A stretch of 36,567 nucleotides of DNA from JACJXF01 sp964349045 (GTDB lineage Bacteria > Bacteroidota > Bacteroidia > Bacteroidales > GCA-2748055), in the NCBI GenBank assembly GCA_964349045.1, contig CAYGFI010000031.1, positions 1 through 36,567 of the forward strand. Direction: 5' to 3'. The translations under genes and the position numbers were made by a program. Shown piece after piece: positions 9,674 to 17,693 of the stretch. A model generated the notes under the pieces. That model saw nothing but the letters and a program-made list of their open reading frames with translations, did not search any database and was not told the origin of the DNA. Numbering within the stretch: the stretch's first letter is position 1; every line of letters begins with the position of its first letter.

Positions 9674-12600
9674 TTAGAATGTCAGATTAATACCAAATGA
9701 ATACACAGATGTTACCGGATAGATACCAGAATCAATGCCATTCGACAATATCTTGTCACTCCCGATTTCCGGGGTATATCCGGTATATTTAGTCAGAGTC
9801 AAGAGGTTTGAACCTTTTACATATACTCTTAACCTGTCAACAAATAGTTTTTCAGAAACTGACCGAGGTAAAGTATACCCTAAGGTTACGTTTCGAAGGC
9901 GTACAAATGAACCATCCTGAATAAATCGGTCTGATGGAATATAGTTATAACCACCCCATGAGGCTCTGGGTTCAGTATTACTTGGTTTTGTTTCGGTCCA
10001 GCGATTAAACACGTGTTTCTCAAAGTTATACGGGTCAGGCCGTACAGCTTCTTTTCCGTTAAAGATTTTATTTCCGGTTTGTCCCTGGATGTCAAGAGAA
10101 AAGTCAATCCCTTTATAATCCATGGCAAGATTAAGTCCGAAAATAAATTTTGGAATAGGAGAGCCAATATAGGTACGATCTTTATCGCTGATTTTATCAT
10201 CACCGGATACATCAACGAATCTTAAATCGCCAACTCCGGCAGAAGATGAATGGGGATATGCAGCAAGCTCATCTTCGTTCTGAAATACGCCATCAGTTTT
10301 ATATCCGAAAAACGCACCGATAGGCAAACCAACCCGGCTTTGAGTCACTGGTATTCCGTTTCCAAGTGCTCCACCGAGAAGAACTGAGTCTATACCACTG
10401 CTTCCACCAACTTCAAGAACCTCATTATGAATGGTTGATCCCAGGACGCCTATACTGTAATTGAAATCACCAATTTTTTCCCTCCAGTTAATATTAAATT
10501 CAAATCCGTAATTCAGTATCTGTGCGGCATTATAGGTAATTAATTGTCCCTGTCCATTTCCGAGGTAACCGGGAGTGGAAAGATCAATCAGGATATCATC
10601 TGTTACGCGATTGTAGTAATCGAATTCAGATGTAAGACGGTTATTTAATAATCCAATTTCAAGACCCACATCTGTTTGTGTAGTTGTCTCCCAGCGTAAA
10701 TCATTATTTCCTGATTTCCCGTAACTTGCACCGGGGTAAGCGGCAGGATTCAGGCCAAAAATTGCGCTCAGGTCGGATTGAACAATTGCATACCTGTTTT
10801 TATAGGGGATTTTTTCATTTCCGATCTTCCCCCAGCTGGCACGCAATTTAAGGTTGCTTATTATTTCAAGATTATCCATGAAAGATTCTCTTCCAATGTT
10901 CCATCCGGCAGCAAATGAGGGGAAATTCCCATACTGGTTTTCAGTTTTGAATTTGGAGGAGCCATCACGCCGGAATGTAGATGTAAGAATGTATTTACCA
11001 TCAAAGGTATAGTTGGCTCTGAAAAGGTAAGAGATCATTGAATAGTTGAGATTTTCATCAACCTCATTTTTTATTAAAGAAATCGTGTTAACTTCACTTC
11101 CTTCATCAAGGATATAAGAAGGCTGAATATACCAGAAATCGCTTCCGTCGCGAATAACATTGTTACCGGTGAGGCTTAGATTCTCTGACGATGATTCCTG
11201 CATGGTAAAACCAGCAATAACATCGAAATTATTTTTCCCAATAGATTTATTATAACTAAGAGTGTTTTCCCAAAGCCAGTTCAGATTTTCATTCCTGCTT
11301 TTATTCAGATCACTAAGTACATTTTGCTGCTGACTGGCGGTTCCATCCGGATTATAAACTGTATAAGCCGGGGTAAAACTTTGATTTTTACCATATGCCG
11401 CATCAATCCCGATACTGGATCTGAAGGTAAGGTCTTTAAAGAATTTAATATCCGTATAAAGGTTTCCGACACCTCTTACCCCTTTATTAAAATTATTTGA
11501 GTAAGAAAGGTCAGCCAGAGGATTACCAACATTATAAACAACTGCATAGCTTCCATCTTCATAATACGGTTTAAGTACAGGTTGAGCCCTGTAAACAGCG
11601 TATGTTACTGCCGGTGCGTTTTCCTGGCTGTATGGCGAAATTGTCAGGTTATTACCGAAAGTAATAGATTTTGTGAGATTATAGGAGTTGTTGAGCTTGA
11701 GGGTAATCCTTTCATAGCCTGATTTATCGATAATTCCATTTTGCTTGAATAGGCCAATACCAACATAATATTTTGAGTTTTCAGTTCCTCCGCTGACCGA
11801 CAACTGGTGATTCTGCATGGGTGCGGTATGAAACACAAGGTCTTGCCAGTCGGTATTTGGAACAGCATCCACATTGTTATAACTTCCCGGGGATATTTCA
11901 TTTGATATGATGGCAAATTCCTTACCGCTAAGCAAGTCTATTTTTTTGGTGAGTTTTTGAACACCGTATTCGGAAAAGAAATCAAAAACAGGTTTCCCTT
12001 TTCCAATAGTTCCTGATTTGGTTGAAATAATGATTACTCCATTTGCCCCTCTTGAACCATAAATCGCTGTTGCTGAAGCATCTTTTAATACCTCCATTGA
12101 AGCAATGTCTGATGAATTCAAAAAGGAAATATCATTGAGGATAGTTCCATCAACCACAAAAATGGGAGATGAATTGTTAAACGTTCCAACCCCCCTGATT
12201 CTGACAGTAGGAACAGCTCCCGGAGCACCCGAAGTGCTTGTTACCTGTACGCCAGAGACTTTTCCCTGGAGATTCTGTTCCGGATTAACTGAGGTTATTT
12301 TTGTCAGATCGGCTGCTTTAACAGAGCTTACTGCTCCTGTAAGATCACTTTTTCTTACAGTACCATAGCCAATAACTACCAATTCGTCCAGTTTAGTGGT
12401 TTCAACCTCAAGGACGACATCAATAATTGTCTGGGTTCCAACAACTACTTCTGTTTTCTCGTAACCAATAGATGAGAATTCCAAAGTATCTGTTTCAGAG
12501 GCGGAAATGGAGTAATTTCCCTGTAAATCGGTCGCGGTTCCCCTGAACGATCCTTTGATAACAATGCTTGCCCCCGGTATGGGGTTTTCCTGATCTGCTG

Positions 12601-12718
12601 CTTTTACAGTTCCGGTAATCGTTCTCTGTTGCGCAAAAAGTTGCGGTAAGGAGAGAGTAAGGAAAAAAAGAAGCAGGGCAGGATATCTGAATAAATTCGA
12701 CCTGGATTTCAGCTTCAT
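9674..12718 (-). CDS. susC: SusC/RagA TonB-dependent glycan importer
   Basis: The protein has 1014 residues. The signal peptide is cleaved near residue 29 (LFAQ). A carboxypeptidase-regulatory-like (CarboxypepD_reg) domain spans about 33-105. It is followed by the SusC signature LDELVVIGYGT at 110-120 and a TonB plug domain (about 120-240, with IFVDGTIL-like and SATAIYGSRGANGVIIISTK). A 22-strand barrel follows, ending in an aromatic strand, YSFGINLTF. It imports oligosaccharides across the outer membrane using TonB energy, together with SusD. No N-terminal anti-sigma-interacting (STN) domain is present, so it does not look like an ECF-sigma-linked SusC, which fits regulation by the divergent one-component protein. 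It follows glucanase C by 55 nt. Confidence 0.97.
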   Translation of the reverse strand: MKLKSRSNLFRYPALLLFFLTLSLPQLFAQQRTITGTVKAADQENPIPGASIVIKGSFRGTATDLQGNYSISASETDTLEFSSIGYEKTEVVVGTQTIIDVVLEVETTKLDELVVIGYGTVRKSDLTGAVSSVKAADLTKITSVNPEQNLQGKVSGVQVTSTSGAPGAVPTVRIRGVGTFNNSSPIFVVDGTILNDISFLNSSDIASMEVLKDASATAIYGSRGANGVIIISTKSGTIGKGKPVFDFFSEYGVQKLTKKIDLLSGKEFAIISNEISPGSYNNVDAVPNTDWQDLVFHTAPMQNHQLSVSGGTENSKYYVGIGLFKQNGIIDKSGYERITLKLNNSYNLTKSITFGNNLTISPYSQENAPAVTYAVYRAQPVLKPYYEDGSYAVVYNVGNPLADLSYSNNFNKGVRGVGNLYTDIKFFKDLTFRSSIGIDAAYGKNQSFTPAYTVYNPDGTASQQQNVLSDLNKSRNENLNWLWENTLSYNKSIGKNNFDVIAGFTMQESSSENLSLTGNNVIRDGSDFWYIQPSYILDEGSEVNTISLIKNEVDENLNYSMISYLFRANYTFDGKYILTSTFRRDGSSKFKTENQYGNFPSFAAGWNIGRESFMDNLEIISNLKLRASWGKIGNEKIPYKNRYAIVQSDLSAIFGLNPAAYPGASYGKSGNNDLRWETTTQTDVGLEIGLLNNRLTSEFDYYNRVTDDILIDLSTPGYLGNGQGQLITYNAAQILNYGFEFNINWREKIGDFNYSIGVLGSTIHNEVLEVGGSSGIDSVLLGGALGNGIPVTQSRVGLPIGAFFGYKTDGVFQNEDELAAYPHSSSAGVGDLRFVDVSGDDKISDKDRTYIGSPIPKFIFGLNLAMDYKGIDFSLDIQGQTGNKIFNGKEAVRPDPYNFEKHVFNRWTETKPSNTEPRASWGGYNYIPSDRFIQDGSFVRLRNVTLGYTLPRSVSEKLFVDRLRVYVKGSNLLTLTKYTGYTPEIGSDKILSNGIDSGIYPVTSVYSFGINLTF

Positions 12719-12773
12719 AGTTTGTTTTTTGTTTTGTTAGTTTAACATTTTGATTCTGTGTTGAGACTGGATT

Positions 12774-14171
12774 TTATGAACCAGGATGCGGCTGCAGCTC
12801 ATCAAGCCACCCCCCTGTGAACCCGGCCCTCCTGAGGCCGTTAATTATATATTTGTTTCTTTTCATAATATTCCAGATGAGCTCAGTCTGGTAGTTCTCA
12901 AGCTGAATCAGAATCGGCCCCTGGTCAATTCCAAGGTAATCAACATCAATCCATCCTTTTTCGTTACTTCCCGGGACATGGTAAGACATGTTAATAGCAT
13001 CTTTAAATCCGTATTCCTGGTATAGCCTGTCCCCAAAAGTGTTTCTCATGAAAAATAAGGCATCAATACACTCTTCCGGGGCGAAAGGAATGGAACCCCC
13101 GGCTGCTGTTGGTGTTATTGTGCCATCATCGGCAATTTCCAGGGCGCTGGCTCCTCTTGCCCAATAGGTGCGAAAGCGGAGGGTATCGGCTTCTTTCACG
13201 TTGTCCGGTCCGTCGCAAGCTGACAATCCCCAGGTATTTTTGCCATAGCTGTCAAAATTTCCCGGGTTAGACATACAATAATTCCGGTTGGCCAGAGTGG
13301 CTCTCCGCGAGTTCTCAAAATAATCTATACCTTTTGCAGCCATGTAAGGATCCTTTATCCCCCTAAAATCAATAAACATATGAGAATACTGATGCCCGAA
13401 AAGCGGGCTGAAATTCAGGTGTTCATAACCCATGTATTCTTTCCAACGGTAAGTTTTACACCAGCTGTTCCAGGCAGAATCATGGATCGGGTAGGATGGT
13501 GAACCCAGAGCCATAATCAGGATCATCATGGCTTCATTATAACCTTCCCATCGTGCCGGGATAAACCCACTTTCAGGAAACCATCCCATCGACATGGTTT
13601 CTTTGCCTTCCATAGCCCAATCCCATTCAACTCTGAGAAATATGGAATCAGCAAGATCTCTGATTTTTTTTTCCCTTTTATCTTCCCCCGTGAAATAGGA
13701 CTGGCAAGCCAGAATACCTGCCAGCAGCCATCCTGTATCAACAGTTGATAATTCCACATTTTTATATCGAATTCCCTCGTGATACGTAAGGAAATGGTAA
13801 TAAAAACCCTTGTACCCGGTTGTATTGGCAATTTCAGTCCCCTGCTTTGAATTCCAGAGCCAGGCTAATGTTTTTTCCACCTCCTTAGCCGCATCATTAC
13901 GGGTAATGTATTTGTTTTCAATTCCGATAAGGTAGGAAGTCAGACCAAAACCGGTAGCGGCAATACTGGAAAAATGTTCGGTTGGAAAACGATCCGGAAT
14001 CTGCCCGGTATGGGGATCCTTGAGATCCCAGAAGAAATTAAAAGTCCTTTGCTTCAGATCACTCAGGAACTCGATTCTGGTAACAACCGGATTCCGGGTA
14101 CATGATAATGAGAATATGATCAGCAAACTGGTAATACTGAAAGATATTCTATGCCGGCGATTTTTCAACAT
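12774..14171 (-). CDS. GH144-type glucanase C, single-domain lipoprotein
   Basis: The protein has 465 residues. The lipobox SLSC gives Cys24, followed by TRNPVV with no acidic residues, so a periplasmic-facing anchor is more likely than surface display. Nearly all of the mature protein (about 34-455) is one PF10091/GH144 domain (FFWDLKDP, VEWDWAMEG, SACDGPDN, IPFAPEECIDALFFM, YLGIDQGPILIQLENYQTEL). It differs from glucanases A and B at several motifs: MGWFPESG replaces YWHWSP, and SMSMG and EGYNEAM are distinctive. It may act on shorter chains or in exo mode; this is inferred. It is the first gene of the minus-strand operon, and the likely promoter is just upstream. Confidence 0.9.
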   Translation of the reverse strand: MLKNRRHRISFSITSLLIIFSLSCTRNPVVTRIEFLSDLKQRTFNFFWDLKDPHTGQIPDRFPTEHFSSIAATGFGLTSYLIGIENKYITRNDAAKEVEKTLAWLWNSKQGTEIANTTGYKGFYYHFLTYHEGIRYKNVELSTVDTGWLLAGILACQSYFTGEDKREKKIRDLADSIFLRVEWDWAMEGKETMSMGWFPESGFIPARWEGYNEAMMILIMALGSPSYPIHDSAWNSWCKTYRWKEYMGYEHLNFSPLFGHQYSHMFIDFRGIKDPYMAAKGIDYFENSRRATLANRNYCMSNPGNFDSYGKNTWGLSACDGPDNVKEADTLRFRTYWARGASALEIADDGTITPTAAGGSIPFAPEECIDALFFMRNTFGDRLYQEYGFKDAINMSYHVPGSNEKGWIDVDYLGIDQGPILIQLENYQTELIWNIMKRNKYIINGLRRAGFTGGWLDELQPHPGS

Positions 14172-14202
14172 CCATCCATTGTTAGGTTATCCGTATAAAC
14201 GC

Positions 14203-14259
14203 TTTGTTGTAACAAAAGTTTAAAAAACTTTACCATGCACAAGTTCTAATTATTTAGAA
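14203..14259. promoter_or_regulatory. Three dyads in the divergent intergenic region
   Basis: The 342-nt gap 14172-14513 between glucanase C (minus) and the regulator (plus) is very AT-rich. It contains three inverted repeats close to the glucanase C start: TTTGTT/AACAAA with 2-nt spacer (14203-14216), AAAGTTT/AAACTTT with 3-nt spacer (14215-14231), and TTCTAA/TTAGAA with 4-nt spacer (14244-14259). The second overlaps the proposed promoter core and the third lies immediately upstream of its -33 element, where an activator would bind. They are candidate sites for the divergent HTH regulator. In such AT-rich DNA some dyads arise by chance. Beyond this, nothing clear was seen from 14260 to 14513. 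Confidence 0.35.
14213..14243 (-). promoter_or_regulatory. Candidate Bacteroidota promoter for the glucanase operon
   Basis: Read on the minus strand, CTTG (14243-14240), a 19-nt spacer and AACTTTTG (14220-14213) each differ by one base from the Bacteroidota consensus TTTG-N19-21-TAnnTTTG. Transcription would begin near 14208, giving a 5' leader of about 37 nt before the glucanase C start. No better match was found in the gap. Confidence 0.35.
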
Positions 14260-14513
14260 TCAATGTAAAGTAAATGAACACACCTTTGTTTCACCCTCAA
14301 AAAAAGAACTTAAAAAATAGTACACCAATAGTTCACAATATGTGTATAAAATGCATTTAAAATATTGAAATACAATGCTATAAAAAACAAAAAATATTAT
14401 ATTGCCAATTTAAAAAAAAGTAAAAAAATGAGTGAAGAATCAGAAGATATTACTTATAAATGTGAATTTTCATTATCTTAGGCTTCAAATTGCTTTTGAT
14501 TGCGAGATTTACT

Positions 14514-17342
14514 ATGCAAAAATTCCGGATATTCATCATCTTTACACTCCTTTTCACGCTTGTCAGTTTAATTTCTCAGGGCGTGGAAAGACAAGCCAAT
14601 CTTAATTTTTCTGTCAGAAATTTTACCAAACAAAATTATAAGGCAGAAAACCAGAACTGGTCGATTACTGAGGACAGGAAGGGATACATTTATGCAGCAA
14701 ACAACATAGGATTACTCGAATTCGACGGTATTGAATGGGGTTTTTACCCGGCTCCCAATGGCACTGTCATTCGTTCTGTTGCTGTTGATGAGAATAACCG
14801 GATTTTCACCAGCGGATACAGGGAACTTGGATATTGGGAACGTGATTTACCCGGGAACCTGAATTATCACTCACTGACCGAAATAGCAAAACCTTACTTT
14901 AATCCCAATGAAGAGTTCTGGACAACTCTTATTCTTGAAAATAAAATCTATTTCCATTCATTTACATCCCTGTTTATATATGAAAATAAATCTTTTAAAA
15001 TAATCCGGCCAGGTGAAATTATTAATTCTATCGGGATAATGAATGATAAAGTTTTGATACATATTTCTAATCTGGGGATTTATTCCGTTGAGGATTCAGT
15101 AATTAAACCATTCATTACCGCAAGAGAGCTTCGGGAAAGTTTTGTTCGCTTTATGTTTATGATAGATAATAAAAATTTCATAATTGGTACTGCATCAAAT
15201 GGTATGTACCATTATGCTGATGGAAAACTTTCCCCCTTTCTGGAAAATTGGAAGGAGTATTTTGTAAAAAATGAAATTAACAGGGGTGCTGTTACGCAGG
15301 ATGGAAACCTAATAATAGGGACAATTCTCGATGGATTGTCGGTTTTTAACAAGGATGGAGATCTATTATATCATATTAACAACGAGAACGGACTTCAAAA
15401 CAATACAATACTTGGAATTCATAATGATAAAAATGATAATATCTGGTTATCACTCGACAGAGGGATTGATTTTGTATCCTTTCAATCAGATTCTTCCTAT
15501 TCTTTTATAAGAGTTGATGAAGTTGGTGCAGTATATTCCGCTGCACTTTTCAGAGGTTATTTGTTCCTTGGAACCAATCAAGGCGTTTTTTATCAAAAAT
15601 GGAAATCAAATGATAAATCTTTTACATTTTTAGAGGGTACCCAGGGACAGACATGGAATTGTAATGTTATTGATGATCAGTTGTTTATAAGTCATAACAA
15701 TGGCACTTTCCTGGTGAAGAGTAACATTACCGATAAAATCTCCATTGTGCGAGGTGGATTCAGTATGATTCCTAACCCTGAGGATGCCGGAAGCCTTGTA
15801 CAATGCACTTATTCTACCATTGTTTTTTATGTTAAACGTGATTCAGGATGGCAGTATTCTTACCAATTGCGCAATTTTAATAACCTTATAAGATATATTG
15901 AAATAGATCATCTTAACAATTTGTGGGCCAGTCATATGCATCGCGGAGTGTTCTATCTGAAACTAAACGGCCGGCAGGATTCGATACTGGAAGAGCGATA
16001 TTATGGCATTGAAACTTTTGGGAAAGATTACAATATCCAGGTATTCCAGGTTGAAAACAGGGTCGTTTTCACAACCGGTAAAATGATTTATACCTATGAC
16101 GATATCAATGATACCATAATCCCGTACACCCTGTTAAATAATTTGTCCGGCGAATTTGCTGCATCACATAGAATTGTCAAAGGACCGGATCATCATTACT
16201 GGTTCCTGAGTAACAAGGGAATAGCCTTGTTCAGGATTGAAAATAACACGTTTAAAAAAATTAAGGAATATCCCATAGAAATATTCATGGATCATCTGAT
16301 CATAGGGTATGAAAATGTTATTCCTCTTTCAGCCTATACCGCTTTATTATGCCTCGATAATGGTTACGCTGTTCTTGAAGCCGATAAATCAGACCTTTCT
16401 CATCTTATAACAGATAAGAAGATGAGTATAAAATCTATTGAAATCAGCGATGCTGGCGGCAGAACACAATTGCTGAAATCAGATACACAGGAATTAAAAA
16501 TTCCTTATAAAAGAAATAGTCTGCTGATCAAGTATTCATTCCCGATCTATTCCAACGAGCAGGTAAAATTTCAAACCTTCATTGAAGGAATGGATACCGG
16601 TTGGTCAGCGCCTGTATTAAAGCCGGAGTTCAGCTTCAAACGAATGCCTCCCGGCGAATATACAATTTATGCTAAAGCATCAAACAACTGGCTTCAGATA
16701 AGCAACACACATCAGATTAGAATTTTAATTTCTCAACCATGGTATCTGAGTAAAATCAGCTTTTTAGTTTATATAGTTATTATACTTGGATCGGTTACCC
16801 TTTTTCGCCGAATCCTGATAACCAGATACCGGTTTAGAGAACAAAAGATCCGTGAAGCAAGAGAAAGAGAAGTGATACGGTTGAGAAATGAAAAGCTAAA
16901 TTCGGAGCTTTCATACAAAAGCCAGGAATTAGCAAATTCTACAATGGCAATAATTAAAAAGAACGAATTTTTACTCGAAATTAAAGAGATAATAAAATTG
17001 CAAAAAGAAGAACTGGGTCTGCGCTATCCTGAAAAATATTATCAGAAATTAATCCGGAAAATAGATACAAATATTTCAAGCATTGATGATTGGAAATTAT
17101 TTGAAACCCACTTTGAACGGGCTCATGAAAAATTTCTGAATACGCTGATGAGCACTTACCCGGCTTTATCCCACGGAGATCTTCGTTTATGCGCATACCT
17201 GCGTATGAACCTTGCCTCCAAAGAGATCGCCCCTTTATTAAAAATTTCTGTCAGGGGAGTTGAAAACCATCGCTATAAACTCAGAAAAAAACTTAATCTG
17301 AAACCGGAGGAGAATCTCATTGATTTTATTCTGGGATTGTGA
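14514..17342 (+). CDS. Membrane-tethered propeller/Y_Y_Y/LuxR-HTH regulator
   Basis: ATG at 14514 (MQKFRIFIIFT) was chosen because it starts a good signal/anchor segment; an in-frame TTG at 14490 would add eight residues. The protein has 942 residues. After the N-terminal hydrophobic segment, residues about 30-650 form a two-component-regulator-type beta-propeller (blades such as WSITEDRKGYIYAANN and DKNDNIWLSLDRGIDFV). About 660-740 is a Y_Y_Y domain. A transmembrane helix lies near 749-766 and a charged coiled coil about 775-850. A LuxR-type HTH occupies about 885-942 (LRLCAYLRMNLASKEIAPLL, then RGVENHRYKLRKKL). No kinase or receiver domain is present, so ligand sensing in the periplasm appears to be coupled directly to a DNA-binding domain, as in SusR-like regulators. 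It is divergent from the glucan locus and probably controls it. The ligand is unknown. Confidence 0.87.
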   Translation: MQKFRIFIIFTLLFTLVSLISQGVERQANLNFSVRNFTKQNYKAENQNWSITEDRKGYIYAANNIGLLEFDGIEWGFYPAPNGTVIRSVAVDENNRIFTSGYRELGYWERDLPGNLNYHSLTEIAKPYFNPNEEFWTTLILENKIYFHSFTSLFIYENKSFKIIRPGEIINSIGIMNDKVLIHISNLGIYSVEDSVIKPFITARELRESFVRFMFMIDNKNFIIGTASNGMYHYADGKLSPFLENWKEYFVKNEINRGAVTQDGNLIIGTILDGLSVFNKDGDLLYHINNENGLQNNTILGIHNDKNDNIWLSLDRGIDFVSFQSDSSYSFIRVDEVGAVYSAALFRGYLFLGTNQGVFYQKWKSNDKSFTFLEGTQGQTWNCNVIDDQLFISHNNGTFLVKSNITDKISIVRGGFSMIPNPEDAGSLVQCTYSTIVFYVKRDSGWQYSYQLRNFNNLIRYIEIDHLNNLWASHMHRGVFYLKLNGRQDSILEERYYGIETFGKDYNIQVFQVENRVVFTTGKMIYTYDDINDTIIPYTLLNNLSGEFAASHRIVKGPDHHYWFLSNKGIALFRIENNTFKKIKEYPIEIFMDHLIIGYENVIPLSAYTALLCLDNGYAVLEADKSDLSHLITDKKMSIKSIEISDAGGRTQLLKSDTQELKIPYKRNSLLIKYSFPIYSNEQVKFQTFIEGMDTGWSAPVLKPEFSFKRMPPGEYTIYAKASNNWLQISNTHQIRILISQPWYLSKISFLVYIVIILGSVTLFRRILITRYRFREQKIREAREREVIRLRNEKLNSELSYKSQELANSTMAIIKKNEFLLEIKEIIKLQKEELGLRYPEKYYQKLIRKIDTNISSIDDWKLFETHFERAHEKFLNTLMSTYPALSHGDLRLCAYLRMNLASKEIAPLLKISVRGVENHRYKLRKKLNLKPEENLIDFILGL

Positions 17343-17362
17343 TGCAGGGAGGTCATGAGGAC

Positions 17363-17410
17363 GTGATGTCGTGATGTCGTGATGTCGTGACGGGGTGACG
17401 GGGTGACGCA
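17363..17410 (+). repeat. Octamer array, 6 units (GTGAYGNN)
   Basis: Six contiguous 8-bp units: GTGATGTC three times, GTGACGGG twice, then GTGACGCA. The array starts about 20 nt after the regulator's stop codon and ends 23 nt before the proposed trp promoter. It belongs to the same period-8 family as the arrays at 19117, 26071 and 27743. Confidence 0.9.
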
Positions 17411-17432
17411 AATGCACTTATTTAATCTTTTT

Positions 17433-17463
17433 TTTGCGAATTCAAATAATAATCGTTCCTTTG
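17433..17463 (+). promoter_or_regulatory. Candidate trp operon promoter
   Basis: TTTG at 17433-17436, a 19-nt spacer, then TTCCTTTG at 17456-17463. This matches TTTG-N19-21-TAnnTTTG with one mismatch (T for A). Transcription would start near 17468, about 15 nt upstream of the Trp-rich leader peptide, and would place the leader and terminator at the mRNA 5' end. Confidence 0.5.
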
Positions 17464-17482
17464 CTTTCAAATTGAAATAAAA

Positions 17483-17542
17483 ATGAATTGTTTAGGTAAC
17501 AATTGGTGGTGGCAATATGTACATCTCTCTTTCGGGAAGTGA
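17483..17542 (+). CDS. trpL: trp operon leader peptide with three consecutive Trp codons
   Basis: This short gene encodes the 19-residue peptide MNCLGNNWWWQYVHLSFGK. Trp codons 8, 9 and 10 are TGG TGG TGG at 17504-17512, and the stop TGA is at 17540-17542. An A-rich stretch precedes the ATG. It lies between a good promoter match and a strong intrinsic terminator, 152 nt upstream of trpE. This is the layout of a ribosome-mediated attenuator: ribosomes stalling at the Trp codons when charged tRNA-Trp is scarce would favour read-through into trpE. Three Trp codons in 19 is far above the frequency expected for the rarest residue. The peptide itself probably has no other function. The symbol follows the enterobacterial trpL by analogy only; the peptide sequence is not homologous. 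Confidence 0.85.
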   Translation: MNCLGNNWWWQYVHLSFGK

Positions 17543-17590
17543 GTCAGCATTGATATGTTTTAAAATATTTCAACGGTCTGTCGAACTCTC
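17525..17590 (+). promoter_or_regulatory. Proposed attenuator switch region (pause hairpin and antiterminator)
   Basis: By eye, segment 1 (17525-17533, CTCTCTTTC) can pair with segment 2 (17534-17543, GGGAAGTGAG), with one T-T mismatch. Segment 2 extended to 17549 can instead pair imperfectly with 17579-17590, which covers the inner left arm, loop and first bases of the right arm of the terminator. The core is GAGT with ACTC, plus TC/GA and GCA/TGT-type pairs with one bulge and two mismatches. A ribosome stalled on the Trp codons would cover segment 1 and free segment 2. A ribosome at the stop codon (17540-17542) would cover segment 2 and let the terminator form. The antiterminator pairing is weak and was not computed. 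Confidence 0.4.
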
Positions 17591-17609
17591 GACAGGCCGT
17601 TTTTGTTTT
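17572..17609 (+). terminator. Intrinsic terminator of the trp attenuator
   Basis: A 13-bp stem pairs 17572-17584 with 17589-17601 around the 4-nt loop ACTC. All pairs are canonical except one U-G wobble. The core arms are CTGTCGA and TCGACAG. A T-rich run (TTTT, G, TTTT) follows immediately. It lies 30 nt after the leader peptide stop and 85 nt before trpE, with no protein-coding gene ending just upstream. It therefore cannot serve the distant regulator gene alone and fits conditional termination of trp transcription. Confidence 0.85.
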
Positions 17610-17693
17610 GATACGGATTAATGGAAATAAAAATAATAGATTAACAATAAAGGATATACACATCCCGATTTACAGTTCACAAAAAAATACATA

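Noticed and set aside
17273..17470. Minus-strand reading frame over the 17363 array
   Set aside because: It overlaps the regulator's HTH end, the octamer array and the trp promoter; repetitive translation only.
17572..17609. The hairpin as an ordinary terminator of the upstream regulator gene
   Set aside because: It lies 230 nt past that gene's stop and downstream of a promoter match and a Trp-rich leader peptide, so an attenuator explains it better; some contribution to regulator termination cannot be excluded.
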